Under the pieces are notes generated by a model. It saw nothing but the letters and a program-made list of their open reading frames with translations, was not told the DNA's origin and ran no database searches. Shown here in pieces: positions 7,730 through 17,224 of a stretch of DNA of 64,000 nt. Made by a program: the position numbers and the translations under genes. This DNA comes from Thiothrix litoralis (GTDB taxonomy: Bacteria > Pseudomonadota > Gammaproteobacteria > Thiotrichales > Thiotrichaceae). The stretch lies in NCBI RefSeq assembly GCF_017901135.1, contig NZ_CP072801.1, positions 1,736,001-1,800,000 on the forward strand. Reading direction: 5' to 3'. Numbering within the stretch: position 1 is the stretch's first letter; the number at the start of each line of letters is the position of its first letter.

Positions 7730-8503
7730 TCAGCAGATTTTGTCTCCAGACTCACCCAGAAACACCCTAATATGCTCCATGAAACTCTCCGGGTGGGTCA
7801 CAAAGGGCACATGCGCGGCGCTATTGAGCATTGCCACATGCTGATACCCCATTTCCGGCAGCACCTCCGCCAATGACGCCGGAATCAGCTTATCGAGCTT
7901 GCCCAGCATCCACAATGTCGGCTGCTTGATGGGTGTTTGGGAAAAGTCGGCGGTTTGTAGGATAGCCAAGCCATCTTCCAGCGCCGCCACACTCGCCGGG
8001 TGCTGCATGATGGTGTCACGCAAGGCATTCACTACGCGGGTATCGGTTTTAGTACTGAGGAATTGCAGGGCAAAAAAGCGTTTCACCGTGCCAAGGTAAT
8101 CGGTTTGCAAACTTCTGCCAAACAGGGCGAGCAAGTCGGGGGAAACCCCGTGCGGCCAGTCGCCTTCCGCAACGAATTTGGGCGTGCTGGCAATCAGGAT
8201 CAGGGCAGTTACCCGCTCCGGTAGTGCGTGCGCCAGCGCTTGCGCAATCAGGCCACCGAGTGACCAACCCATGATGATGGCATCGTCGGGAATGTGTGGG
8301 GCAAGTTGTTTTACCGCTTCCGCTACGGTTCCCAGCGGCAAGTGGCTGTTTGCGCCATGCCCCGGCAGGTCGATGCAGATCACTTGGGCGTATTGCGCCA
8401 GTTCGGGCAATAACGGTTGCCAGACGTGGCTATTCATTCCCCAGCCGTGGAGGAGGACAAGGGGTCTGCCTTGTCCAGTAATGTTGGTATACAATGCGGT
8501 CAC
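7730..8503 (-). CDS. bioH: Pimeloyl-[ACP] methyl ester carboxylesterase BioH
   Basis: BioH cleaves the methyl ester of pimeloyl-ACP and ends the BioC-initiated route to the biotin precursor. Alpha/beta hydrolase of 257 residues. HGWG at 19-22 is the oxyanion region, the nucleophile Ser81 lies in GWSLGG, and Asp (LGKLDKLIP, ~205) and His (SAAHVPF, ~232) complete the triad. The start is a GTG (8501-8503) with GAGAG upstream. The last residues (FLGESGDKIC) differ from the tail preserved near bioC (FLDAL), as if the 3' end was replaced when the island was inserted. It is divergent from plsY. Confidence 0.93.
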   Translation of the reverse strand: MTALYTNITGQGRPLVLLHGWGMNSHVWQPLLPELAQYAQVICIDLPGHGANSHLPLGTVAEAVKQLAPHIPDDAIIMGWSLGGLIAQALAHALPERVTALILIASTPKFVAEGDWPHGVSPDLLALFGRSLQTDYLGTVKRFFALQFLSTKTDTRVVNALRDTIMQHPASVAALEDGLAILQTADFSQTPIKQPTLWMLGKLDKLIPASLAEVLPEMGYQHVAMLNSAAHVPFVTHPESFMEHIRVFLGESGDKIC

Positions 8504-8533
8504 GTTTAACTCTCAATAATAAATGGATATGCC

Positions 8534-9157
8534 ATGCCTTACCTGCTGATCATACTCGCCTATCTGCTCGGTTCAATTTCCGCCGCCATCATTACTTGCA
8601 AATTGATGGGGCTGCCCGACCCGCGCACGGTGGGTTCCAACAACCCCGGCGCGACCAATGTACTGCGCCACGGTGGCAAAAAAGCAGCCGCGATTACCCT
8701 GCTGGGTGACGGTCTGAAAGGTTTGATTCCCGTACTGGTAGGCCACGCTTTCGGGCTGGAAGCCAACTGGCTGATCCTCATCGGTATCGCCGCGTTTCTG
8801 GGGCATTTATACCCGGTATTCTACGGTTTCAAAGGCGGTAAAGGCGTGGCAACCGCTATTGGCGTATTCCTCGGCGTGAATCTTTGGGGTGGGCTGGCAT
8901 TCGTAGCAACATGGCTGGTGATGGCGAAAGGCTTCAAGATTTCCTCGCTGGCGGCACTGATTGCGACGGCACTTTCCCCGGTGTATTTCTGGGTACTCAG
9001 CGATGGTAACGGCTGGCTGACGCTAGGCGTGCTATTCATGGCACTCATGGTTTTCTGGCGGCACGAATCCAATATCCGCAACCTGCTATCCGGCAAGGAA
9101 GACAAGATTCAGTCCAAAGAAGGCGCGGATGTCGAAGCGGTAACGAACGAAGAATAA
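8534..9157 (+). CDS. plsY: Acyl-phosphate:glycerol-3-phosphate acyltransferase PlsY
   Basis: Inner-membrane enzyme that transfers an acyl group from acyl-phosphate to glycerol-3-phosphate, the first step of phospholipid synthesis. The three family motifs are visible: motif 1 GSISAA at 13-18 with SNNPGATNVLR at ~35-45, motif 2 GFKGGKGVAT at ~98-107, and motif 3 HESNIRNLLSG near 178-188. Five or more membrane helices are predicted. At 207 residues it is normal in length, with an acidic C-terminal tail of about 20 residues. Its last 49 bases overlap the convergent recD 3' end. Confidence 0.95.
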   Translation: MPYLLIILAYLLGSISAAIITCKLMGLPDPRTVGSNNPGATNVLRHGGKKAAAITLLGDGLKGLIPVLVGHAFGLEANWLILIGIAAFLGHLYPVFYGFKGGKGVATAIGVFLGVNLWGGLAFVATWLVMAKGFKISSLAALIATALSPVYFWVLSDGNGWLTLGVLFMALMVFWRHESNIRNLLSGKEDKIQSKEGADVEAVTNEE

Positions 9158-10743
9158 GCAACCAGCCGTTCCTGCAACTGCGACGCGGGCGGCGCTACCT
9201 GCCGCAAGGCTTTGCCCAGCATCGCCCGACTGGCGAGGATGTGAATCCCGGTCTTCGCCCTCGTCACGGCGGTATACAGCAATTCCCGCCCCAGCAACGG
9301 CAAGTCTTCCGCTTCCGGCAAGATCAGCAATACCCGCGTAAATTCCGACCCTTGGCTCTTGTGGATGGTCATCGCCCACGCGGTTTCGTGCGCAGGCAAA
9401 CGGATCGGCGCAACCGCTCGGTATTCTCCCGCCTCCCCGGTTGGAAACCACACCCGCAATTCACCTTTTTCGTTCGGCAAGGCAATGCCAATGTCGCCGT
9501 TGAACAGGTTCTGGCGGTAATCATTCTGCGTCACCATCACCGGCCTGCCCACGTACCACGGGCGTTGCGCCCCCTCGTGCGCAGGCAGCAGGCGTTGCAT
9601 GACACCATCCACCCACACATTCAGCGCTTCCACGCCCTGACGCCCTTGCCGCAACGGTGTCAGGATGCGCAAGGCATTGAAGGCGCGAAAAATCGCCTCC
9701 GACTCCCCTTCCCTGACCGCTGCCACGTAGTCTTGCCAACCTTCACGCAGCCAATTAGCATCCAGCCCCGCCTGCGATTCATCCAGCGTCACCGTGGCGA
9801 AATCGGGGGAAGCCAGCACGTCCAGCAAACGTTCCTCATCAGCCTCACGGATAGCTTGTGCCAGTTGCCCGACACCATCCGCATCACTGAAACGGTAACT
9901 GGTTTGCAACAACAGCATCTGTTTAGCCAATGCATCACCGCTGCATAAATCGCGAAAAATCGAGCCAGTTTCCACCGAGGCCAACTGATCCTTGTCACCC
10001 AACAAAATCAGCTTGGCTGGCGGCGGCACGGCCTCAAACAAATGCGTCATTAGGGAAATGTCGATCATCGAGGCTTCGTCGACAATCACCACATCAGCAG
10101 GCAACGGATTGTTGGCATGATGGCGAAAGCCTACCCGATTGGGGATAAAACCCAGCAAGCGGTGCAAGGTGCTGGATTGCTCAGGCATGGGGCAAGTAAT
10201 GTTTTCACGTTGGCGGGTATCGCGGATGGATTCCTGCATACGCATCGCTGCTTTCCCGGTCGGTGCTGCTAGCAGAATGCGGGCAGGTTCCATCCCATCC
10301 GCAATCAAATCAGCCAAAATACGGGTAACTTTGGTGGTTTTACCCGTGCCGGGCCCACCGGAAATAATCAGGAGATTACCCCCCATCCCCAGCCCTTCCC
10401 CCGCAAGGGGTGAAGGGAGCGAAGAAGGGGTAATCCGTGTTTGGATGCATTTTGCCAGGCGGTCTTCATAGTGCCAATAGCGATACAGCCACGCATGGGT
10501 ATCGCTTAAAATCAGTGGCTTATAATCACCTTCGCGCCCCACCACCGGCGAATCAAACAGTTCCGCCAACGGAGTTTCTGCCAAAGGCACTGCAATCACG
10601 CCCTCACGGGTACGCGCACTGACCTCACGGATCAGGGCAACTAACCCCCGCTGACTCACCCCGCCATCCAGCCGTTTCAGCAAGTTAGCAAGCTGGTCAT
10701 CGAGTGGGTGGACGGGATGAACGGGGTGGGGCGCAGATGGCAT
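9109..10743 (-). CDS. recD: Exodeoxyribonuclease V subunit RecD with a repeat-encoded insertion
   Basis: RecD is the 5'-3' helicase of RecBCD, used in double-strand-break repair. Walker A GGPGTGKTT is at 129-137, Walker B VVIVDEASMID near 217-227, and the superfamily 1 C-terminal motif (WAMTIHKSQGSEF, ~470) is intact. The ATG overlaps the galU stop (TAATG), so the two are coupled. recB and recC are not in the window. Residues 104-123 (ITPSSLPSPLAGEGLGMGGN) are encoded by a 60-bp palindromic repeat (10375-10434), in frame and a few residues before Walker A; relatives elsewhere in the window are intergenic. At 544 residues it is slightly shorter than E. coli RecD. Confidence 0.93.
   Translation of the reverse strand: MPSAPHPVHPVHPLDDQLANLLKRLDGGVSQRGLVALIREVSARTREGVIAVPLAETPLAELFDSPVVGREGDYKPLILSDTHAWLYRYWHYEDRLAKCIQTRITPSSLPSPLAGEGLGMGGNLLIISGGPGTGKTTKVTRILADLIADGMEPARILLAAPTGKAAMRMQESIRDTRQRENITCPMPEQSSTLHRLLGFIPNRVGFRHHANNPLPADVVIVDEASMIDISLMTHLFEAVPPPAKLILLGDKDQLASVETGSIFRDLCSGDALAKQMLLLQTSYRFSDADGVGQLAQAIREADEERLLDVLASPDFATVTLDESQAGLDANWLREGWQDYVAAVREGESEAIFRAFNALRILTPLRQGRQGVEALNVWVDGVMQRLLPAHEGAQRPWYVGRPVMVTQNDYRQNLFNGDIGIALPNEKGELRVWFPTGEAGEYRAVAPIRLPAHETAWAMTIHKSQGSEFTRVLLILPEAEDLPLLGRELLYTAVTRAKTGIHILASRAMLGKALRQVAPPASQLQERLVAYSSFVTASTSAPSLD
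10375..10434. repeat. 60-bp palindromic repeat inside recD
   Basis: Bounded by ATTACCCC and GGGGTAAT as short inverted ends, with an inner imperfect palindrome around CCCCCGCAAGGGG. It is exactly 20 codons long and has no stop in the recD frame. The sequence type (runs of CCC/CTTCCCC with complementary GGGG) resembles the intergenic palindromic repeats at 20315-20371, 23486-23587 and 46234-46335. Confidence 0.75.
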
Positions 10744-11648
10744 TACAGCGTTTTCACATACTCTTTCAGGAACGCATTGAAACGCTTGCCAATGTCACCG
10801 TGGCGCGAAGCGTATTCGATATTCGCCATCATGTAGCCCATCTTGGAACCGCAGTCATGGCTTTTGCCGGTTATATGAAACGCATTCACCTGATATTCGC
10901 GCATCAGCAAACCGATGGTGTCAGTGAGCTGGATTTCATCGCCCGCACCCAATGGCGTGCGTTGTAACCAACCCCACGTGTGTGGCGCCAGCACATAACG
11001 CCCGACCACGGCAAGGTTGGAAGGTGATTCATTAACCGGAGGCTTTTCCACAATCGCGCTCATGGATACGGACTCACCCGCTGCCAATGTCTGCCCGTTA
11101 ATGTCTACCACACCGTAAGAAGATACTTTATTCATCGGCACTGGCTCGACCATGATCTGGCTATAGCCGGTTTCATCGTACAATTCCAGCATCGCAGCGA
11201 GGTTGTCTTTGAGGGGGTTGCTCGCGGCATCATCAATGATCACATCCGGCAAGACCACCGCAAACGGCTCGTTACCCACAATCGGATGCGCACACATAAT
11301 GGCGTGCCCCAAACCTTTCGCCTGCCCCTGACGAACATGCATGATGGTGACATCACGCGGGCAAATGGAACGCACTTCATCCAGCAACTGACGCTTGACG
11401 CGCTTTTCCAGCATGGTTTCCAGCTCGAAACTGGTGTCGAAATGGTTTTCGATGGAGTTTTTACTGGAATGGGTCACCAGTACAATTTCCTTGATACCCG
11501 CTGCGACACACTCGTTGACCACGTACTGGATCAAAGGTTTGTCAACAATTGGTAGCATTTCCTTCGGAATGGCTTTGGTAGCGGGCAACATACGTGTACC
11601 CAATCCCGCAACGGGAATCACAGCCTTGCGGACTTTATGGTTATTCAT
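10743..11648 (-). CDS. galU: UTP--glucose-1-phosphate uridylyltransferase
   Basis: Makes UDP-glucose from UTP and glucose-1-phosphate for envelope polysaccharides. The nucleotide-binding signature [24 protein letters not shown] is near residues 10-33 (shown here in two parts: [13 protein letters not shown] and [11 protein letters not shown]), followed by [10 protein letters not shown]. The start is set at the ATG 11646-11648 by GAGGAAA eight bases upstream; an in-frame TTG eight codons earlier is less likely. The length of about 301 residues is normal. It is coupled to recD through TAATG and is divergent from gntR. Confidence 0.95.
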   Translation of the reverse strand: MNNHKVRKAVIPVAGLGTRMLPATKAIPKEMLPIVDKPLIQYVVNECVAAGIKEIVLVTHSSKNSIENHFDTSFELETMLEKRVKRQLLDEVRSICPRDVTIMHVRQGQAKGLGHAIMCAHPIVGNEPFAVVLPDVIIDDAASNPLKDNLAAMLELYDETGYSQIMVEPVPMNKVSSYGVVDINGQTLAAGESVSMSAIVEKPPVNESPSNLAVVGRYVLAPHTWGWLQRTPLGAGDEIQLTDTIGLLMREYQVNAFHITGKSHDCGSKMGYMMANIEYASRHGDIGKRFNAFLKEYVKTL

Positions 11649-11779
11649 GGACAAGGTTTCCTCTGAATTCAATCAATAACATCTAATGACTACTGACATT
11701 TTATCACTCTTCCGGTAGCACTATGTCAAAAGTTGCTGCCTGACGGTCACTACACCAACAATCTGAAGGGTATTTTGCT

Positions 11780-11795
11780 GTTTTGTCAACAAAAC
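11780..11795. promoter_or_regulatory. GntR-type operator 1 upstream of gntR-prp operon
   Basis: GTTTTGTCAACAAAAC, an inverted repeat with half-sites TTTTGT and ACAAAA around CA. It lies 78 bases before the gntR ATG, in the galU-gntR divergent gap, and shares the TTGTCnACAA core with sites at 11844, 25079, 25154, 26528 and 26716. Confidence 0.65.
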
Positions 11796-11843
11796 CAAAT
11801 AAAAACTTCACTTTTTTCCGCACAATGTTATTATTTGCAAAAG

Positions 11844-11857
11844 GATTGTCAACAATC
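11844..11857. promoter_or_regulatory. GntR-type operator 2 upstream of gntR-prp operon
   Basis: GATTGTCAACAATC, with perfect half-sites GATTGT/ACAATC, ending 15 bases before the gntR ATG. Binding here would block transcription or initiation, fitting autorepression. The centre-to-centre distance to operator 1 is about 63 bases, six helical turns. Confidence 0.75.
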
Positions 11858-11872
11858 ACTGAGAATAACACC

Positions 11873-12592
11873 ATGTTAGCACTACACACACCAGAAGGAA
11901 CCTTAGCAGATGTCGCATCAATCCGATTAACGCAAGCCATTATTACGGGTGAGTTAATTCAGGGACAGAAACTGAATGAATCCGATCTGGCGGAACGTTA
12001 CGGTATTGGACGCGGCCCCTTGCGTGAAGCACTGCGCCAGCTTGAAGGGATGCGCCTCGTTAAACGTATACCACATGCGGGCGCTCGTGTCGTTACCCTT
12101 GACCGCGAGATGATGGCAGATTTATACGCCGTGCGCGAAGCCCTGGAAGGCATGGCCTGCCGCACGGCTGCGCTACGCATGACCGACGCAGAAATCGACA
12201 CCTTACGGCTATTATTGGAAAAACATGCCGAACAAATTGAAGCCGCCGATGGGCAGGTATACGTCCAAAGCGAAGGTGACTTCGATTTCCATTACCAGAT
12301 CGCACTGGGGAGCCGAAACCAGATGCTGATCAACCTGCTGGCAGGTGAGTTGTACCAATTGTTGCGCATGTGCCGTTACCGCACCAGCCGACTCTCAGCA
12401 CGTATTCGCCCGGCCTTGCAACAGCACCGCCACATCGTCGACGCACTTGTCGCCCGCGATGGGGAATTGGCGGAAATCCTCATGCGCCGCCATATCAGTG
12501 GTGCATGGAAAAGTATCAGTGAAATGATGGATGAGGAACATGACAGCAATACAATCACTTACTCCCGGTCAAAAACTGCGTCAGGCAGTTAA
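11873..12592 (+). CDS. GntR family (FadR subfamily) regulator of the methylcitrate operon
   Basis: The N-terminal winged helix-turn-helix covers about residues 10-75 ([39 protein letters not shown]). It is followed by an FCD ligand domain with its metal-binding Asp/His positions ([36 protein letters not shown]). The start is the ATG at 11873; the frame continues 30 codons upstream, but through both operators. The 3' end overlaps prpB by about 53 bases. Regulators of this type linked to prpBC are known in gammaproteobacteria (called PrpQ in some annotations) with TTGTCGACAA-like sites. It probably represses the operon until a propionate metabolite binds; the ligand is inferred. Confidence 0.88.
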   Translation: MLALHTPEGTLADVASIRLTQAIITGELIQGQKLNESDLAERYGIGRGPLREALRQLEGMRLVKRIPHAGARVVTLDREMMADLYAVREALEGMACRTAALRMTDAEIDTLRLLLEKHAEQIEAADGQVYVQSEGDFDFHYQIALGSRNQMLINLLAGELYQLLRMCRYRTSRLSARIRPALQQHRHIVDALVARDGELAEILMRRHISGAWKSISEMMDEEHDSNTITYSRSKTASGS

Positions 12593-13436
12593 AGACAACA
12601 CCCCCCTGCAAGTTGTCGGGGCCGTCACTGCCAACAGTGCCATCATTGCGGAAAAGGTAGGCCATAAAGCCCTATACCTGTCCGGCGGCGGTGTTGCTGC
12701 GTCATCGCTGGGTATTCCCGATCTGGGCATTACCACCCTGCATGACGTGCTGGAAGATGCCAAGCGCATTACTGCCGTGACTTCTGCACCCTTGCTGGTT
12801 GACATTGATACGGGCTGGGGCGGCACCTTCAACATTGCCCGTGCTACCCGCGAAATGATTCAGTCTGGCGTGGCCGGTTTCCACATCGAAGATCAGGTCA
12901 TGCAAAAGCGTTGCGGTCATCGCCCCAACAAAGCCATCGTTTCCCTGCAAGAAATGGTCGACCGCGTGAAATCCGCCGTGGATGCACGTACTGACGACAG
13001 CTTCGTCATCATGGCACGTACCGACGCGCTGGCTGTAGAAGGGATGCAATCCGCCATCGACCGCGCTATGGCGTGTGTGGAAGCCGGTGCTGACATGATC
13101 TTCCCCGAAGCCATGAACCAACTGGAACAGTACGCTGAATTCACCAAAGTGATCAAAGTGCCAGTACTGGCCAACATCACTGAATTCGGTGCAACCCCGC
13201 TGTACACCACCACTGAACTGGCTGCGGTTGGCGTACAACTGGTGCTGTACCCACTGAGCGCCTTCCGGGCGATGTGCAAAGCGGCTGAAAACGTTTACAC
13301 CCATTTGTTGACCGAAGGCACGCAACAGAACGTGATCAACACCATGCAAACCCGCATGGAACTGTACGACACCATCGGCTACCACGAATTTGAGCAAAAA
13401 CTTGACCAACTGTTTGCCGAAAAAGGCGCTGAATAA
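12540..13436 (+). CDS. prpB: 2-methylisocitrate lyase PrpB
   Basis: Cleaves 2-methylisocitrate to pyruvate and succinate, the last step of the methylcitrate cycle. The family signature KRCGHRP with catalytic Cys near residue 125 is present, and [18 protein letters not shown] near 46-63. An ATG at 12531 in the same frame would add MRN. Neither start has a well-spaced ribosome site (AGGA lies only two bases before 12540), and the overlap with gntR suggests coupled translation. 298 residues, normal length. It is followed after 18 bases by prpC. Confidence 0.95.
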   Translation: MTAIQSLTPGQKLRQAVKDNTPLQVVGAVTANSAIIAEKVGHKALYLSGGGVAASSLGIPDLGITTLHDVLEDAKRITAVTSAPLLVDIDTGWGGTFNIARATREMIQSGVAGFHIEDQVMQKRCGHRPNKAIVSLQEMVDRVKSAVDARTDDSFVIMARTDALAVEGMQSAIDRAMACVEAGADMIFPEAMNQLEQYAEFTKVIKVPVLANITEFGATPLYTTTELAAVGVQLVLYPLSAFRAMCKAAENVYTHLLTEGTQQNVINTMQTRMELYDTIGYHEFEQKLDQLFAEKGAE

Positions 13437-13454
13437 AATACCGGAGGAGGACTC

Positions 13455-14603
13455 ATGTCAGAACAACACTTACCCAAGCCAAAAAAATCCGTCGCCCTAT
13501 CGGGCACGGCTGCTGGTAACACGGCTATTTGTACCGTAGGCCGCACCGGCAACGACCTGCACTACCGTGGTTATGATATTCTCGACTTCGCCGAACAGGC
13601 CGAGTTTGAAGAAATTGCCCATCTGATCGTGCACGGCAAACTGCCCAATGCATCTGAACTCAAAGCCTACAAAACCAAACTCAAATCCCTGCGCGGCCTG
13701 CCAATGCCCGTCAAGCAAGCGCTTGAAGCCCTACCACCGTCCACTCACCCGATGGATGTGATGCGTACTGGCTGTTCCGTGCTGGGCGCGTGCCTGCCTG
13801 AAAAAGAGCATCACCCAGCGGCTGATGCCCGTAACATCATTGACCGCATGGTTGCCAGCTTTGGCTCTATGCTGCTGTACTGGTATCACTACGCCATCAA
13901 CGGCAAAGTCATTGAAGTAGAAACTGACGACGAAACCGTCGGCGGACATTTCCTGCACCTGCTGCACGGCGAAACGCCTAGCGAATCGTGGGTACGTGCC
14001 ATGCACACTTCCCTGATCCTGTACGCCGAGCATGAATTCAACGCCTCCACCTTCACCGCACGCGTGATTGCTGGCACCAATTCTGACATGCATTCTTGCA
14101 TTACCGGCGCAATCGGCGCATTGCGTGGCCCGAAACACGGCGGCGCGAACGAAGAAGCGCAGCGTATCCAGACCCGCTACAACAGCGCTGATGAAGCCGA
14201 AGCTGACATCCGCGAGCGCGTTGCCAAGAAAGAAATCGTCATCGGTTTCGGTCATCCAGTTTACACCATTGCCGACCCGCGCAACGAAGTCATCAAGCGC
14301 GTCGCCAAAGGGCTGGCGCAAGAAAACGGCGACATGAAAATGTTCGACATCGCGGCACGTCTGGAAAGCACTATGTGGGAACTGAAGAAAATGTTCCCGA
14401 ATCTGGACTGGTTCTCGGCAGTTTCCTACGGGCAAATGGGTGTACCGACCGACATGTTCACCCCGATTTTCGTTATCGCTCGCGCCACTGGCTGGGGTGC
14501 ACACGTTATCGAGCAGCGTGAAGATGGCAAGATTATTCGCCCCAGTGCCAATTATGTGGGGCCGGAAAATGTGAAGTTTGTGCCGTTGGCTGACCGTGGT
14601 TAA
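13455..14603 (+). CDS. prpC: 2-methylcitrate synthase PrpC
   Basis: Condenses propionyl-CoA with oxaloacetate to 2-methylcitrate. Citrate-synthase fold of 382 residues. The active-site histidines are in [12 protein letters not shown] (near 196-207) and [12 protein letters not shown] (near 231-242), and the catalytic Asp region is PTDMFTPIF. The short, single-domain form and operon position distinguish it from the TCA-cycle citrate synthase. A strong ribosome site, GGAGGAGG, precedes the ATG. Confidence 0.96.
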   Translation: MSEQHLPKPKKSVALSGTAAGNTAICTVGRTGNDLHYRGYDILDFAEQAEFEEIAHLIVHGKLPNASELKAYKTKLKSLRGLPMPVKQALEALPPSTHPMDVMRTGCSVLGACLPEKEHHPAADARNIIDRMVASFGSMLLYWYHYAINGKVIEVETDDETVGGHFLHLLHGETPSESWVRAMHTSLILYAEHEFNASTFTARVIAGTNSDMHSCITGAIGALRGPKHGGANEEAQRIQTRYNSADEAEADIRERVAKKEIVIGFGHPVYTIADPRNEVIKRVAKGLAQENGDMKMFDIAARLESTMWELKKMFPNLDWFSAVSYGQMGVPTDMFTPIFVIARATGWGAHVIEQREDGKIIRPSANYVGPENVKFVPLADRG

Positions 14604-14620
14604 TAAGGATTAAAGCAACA

Positions 14621-17224
14621 ATGAATACCGAATACCGTAAAAACCTGCCCGGCACCAAACTGGACTACTTCGACACCCGCGCGGCGATCGAAGCCATCCA
14701 ACCCGGCAGCTACGCCACCCTGCCCTACACCTCGCGTGTATTGGCAGAACAACTGGTACGCCGTTGCGAACCCGAGATGCTGACCGACTCATTGAAGCAG
14801 CTCATCGAAGGCAAGCAGGATCTGGACTTCCCGTGGTATCCCGCCCGCGTGGTCTGCCATGACATCCTCGGCCAAACCGCACTGGTTGACCTTGCTGGCC
14901 TGCGTGACGCGATTGCTGACCAAGGCGGCGACCCGGCGAAAGTTAACCCGGTCGTGCCTACCCAGTTGATTGTTGACCACTCACTGGCCGTTGAATGCGG
15001 TGGCTTCGACCCGGATGCCTTCGCGAAAAACCGCGCCATTGAAGACCGTCGTAACGAAGACCGTTTCCACTTCATCGAGTGGACAAAAACCGCGTTCAAA
15101 AACGTCGACGTGATCCCAGCAGGCAACGGCATCATGCACCAGATCAATCTGGAGAAAATGTCGCCGGTGATTCAAGCGCGTGACGGCGTAGCCTTCCCTG
15201 ACACCTGCGTCGGCACAGACTCACACACCCCACACGTTGACGCACTCGGCGTTATCGCGATTGGCGTCGGTGGCCTGGAAGCCGAAACCGTCATGCTGGG
15301 CTTGCCTTCCATGATGCGTCTGCCGGACATTATCGGCGTGAAACTGGTCGGCAAACGCCAACCCGGCATCACTGCCACCGACATCGTACTGGCCATTACT
15401 GAATTCCTGCGTAAAGAGCGTGTAGTCTCTGCATGGCTGGAGTTCTTCGGCGAAGGGGCGAAAAACCTCACCATCGGCGACCGTGCGACCATTTCCAATA
15501 TGACCCCGGAATTCGGCGCGTCGGCGGGCATGTTCTACATCGACGAACAAACCATCGACTACCTGAAGCTGACCGGGCGTGAACCGGAGCAAGTCGCACT
15601 GGTTGAAAACTACGCCAAAGCCACCGGCTTGTGGGCGGATTCACTGGTAAACGCAACATACCCGCGTGTACTCGAATTCGACCTGTCCAGCGTGGTGCGT
15701 AACATGGCTGGCCCTTCCAACCCACACCGCCGTTTACCGACGGCTGACTTGGCTGAGCGCGGCATTGCGGTGAATTTGGCAGCGGCGCAAGCCGAAGAAG
15801 CGGAAGGCAAAATGCCAGACGGCGCGGTCATCATCGCGGCGATCACCTCTTGCACCAACACCTCCAATCCACGTAACGTGGTAGCCGCTGCCTTGCTGGC
15901 ACGCAACGCCAACAAACTGGGCTTGGTACGCAAACCGTGGGTAAAAACCTCGTTCGCACCGGGTTCCAAAGTCGCCGAGCTGTATCTGCAAGAAGCGGGT
16001 TTGCTGACGGAACTGGAACAACTCGGTTTCGGCATCGTCGGTTTCGCTTGCACCACCTGTAACGGCATGTCTGGCGCACTCGACCCAATTATCCAGCAAG
16101 AAATCATCGACCGCGACTTGTACGCGACCGCTGTCCTGTCCGGCAACCGTAACTTCGACGGGCGTATTCACCCGTATGCCAAGCAAGCGTTCCTTGCGTC
16201 CCCGCCGCTGGTAGTCGCTTACGCGATTGCAGGCACGATCCGTTTCGACATCGAAAAAGACGTGCTGGGTACGGACAAAGACGGCAATCCGATTACGCTG
16301 AAAGACATCTGGCCTGCTGACGAAGACATCGACGCCATCGTTGCCGCCAGCGTTAAGCCTGAGCAATTCAAGCAAATCTACATCCCGATGTTTGATCTCG
16401 GCACTGTCGAAGAAGCGAAAAGCCCGTTGTATGACTGGCGTCCCATGTCCACCTACATCCGCCGCCCCCCTTACTGGGAAGGTGCATTGGCAGGTGAGCG
16501 TACCTTGAAAGGGATGCTGCCGTTAGCGGTATTGCCAGACAATATCACCACTGACCACTTATCGCCTTCCAACGCGATCATGATGAACAGTGCGGCGGGC
16601 GAATATTTGCACAAAATGGGCTTGCCGGAAGAGGACTTCAACTCTTACGCAACTCACCGTGGCGACCATTTGACCGCGCAACGTGCGACTTTCGCCAACC
16701 CTAAGCTGATCAATGAAATGGCAGTGGTGGATGGTCAAGTCAAGCAAGGCTCCCTCGCTCGTGTCGAGCCAGAAGGCCAAGTCATGCGCATGTGGGAAGC
16801 CATCGAAACCTACATGGAACGCAAGCAACCGCTGATCATCGTCGCGGGTGCAGATTATGGCCAAGGTTCCAGCCGTGACTGGGCTGCCAAAGGCGTGCGT
16901 TTGGCAGGTGTGGAAGCGATTGTGGCGGAAGGCTTCGAGCGTATTCACCGTACCAACTTGGTCGGCATGGGCGTGCTGCCGCTGGAGTTCAAAGCGGGCG
17001 AAACGCGCAAGACTTACGCCATCGACGGTACCGAAAGCTACGACGTGGAAGGTGACATTGCCCCACGCGCCGACCTGACGGTCATCATGCACCGCAGAAA
17101 CGGCGAAACCGTGCGCATTCCTGTGACCTGCCGTCTGGATACCGCTGCGGAAGTGCGTGTCTATAACGCCGGTGGTGTACTGCAACGTTTCGCGCAAGAC
17201 TTCCTCGAAGGAGACGCAGCGTAA
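14621..17224 (+). CDS. acnD: Fe/S-dependent 2-methylcitrate dehydratase AcnD
   Basis: Aconitase-family enzyme that, with PrpF, replaces PrpD: it dehydrates 2-methylcitrate to a methylaconitate isomer. 867 residues. The cluster cysteines are visible in ITSCTNTSNP (~410) and ACTTCNGMSG (~475-483). The C-terminal swivel domain carries DYGQGSSRDWAAKG (~750). The N-terminus MNTEYRKNLPGTKLDYFDTR is typical of AcnD. Its TAA overlaps the prpF ATG by one base (TAATG), so the two are coupled. Confidence 0.96.
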   Translation: MNTEYRKNLPGTKLDYFDTRAAIEAIQPGSYATLPYTSRVLAEQLVRRCEPEMLTDSLKQLIEGKQDLDFPWYPARVVCHDILGQTALVDLAGLRDAIADQGGDPAKVNPVVPTQLIVDHSLAVECGGFDPDAFAKNRAIEDRRNEDRFHFIEWTKTAFKNVDVIPAGNGIMHQINLEKMSPVIQARDGVAFPDTCVGTDSHTPHVDALGVIAIGVGGLEAETVMLGLPSMMRLPDIIGVKLVGKRQPGITATDIVLAITEFLRKERVVSAWLEFFGEGAKNLTIGDRATISNMTPEFGASAGMFYIDEQTIDYLKLTGREPEQVALVENYAKATGLWADSLVNATYPRVLEFDLSSVVRNMAGPSNPHRRLPTADLAERGIAVNLAAAQAEEAEGKMPDGAVIIAAITSCTNTSNPRNVVAAALLARNANKLGLVRKPWVKTSFAPGSKVAELYLQEAGLLTELEQLGFGIVGFACTTCNGMSGALDPIIQQEIIDRDLYATAVLSGNRNFDGRIHPYAKQAFLASPPLVVAYAIAGTIRFDIEKDVLGTDKDGNPITLKDIWPADEDIDAIVAASVKPEQFKQIYIPMFDLGTVEEAKSPLYDWRPMSTYIRRPPYWEGALAGERTLKGMLPLAVLPDNITTDHLSPSNAIMMNSAAGEYLHKMGLPEEDFNSYATHRGDHLTAQRATFANPKLINEMAVVDGQVKQGSLARVEPEGQVMRMWEAIETYMERKQPLIIVAGADYGQGSSRDWAAKGVRLAGVEAIVAEGFERIHRTNLVGMGVLPLEFKAGETRKTYAIDGTESYDVEGDIAPRADLTVIMHRRNGETVRIPVTCRLDTAAEVRVYNAGGVLQRFAQDFLEGDAA

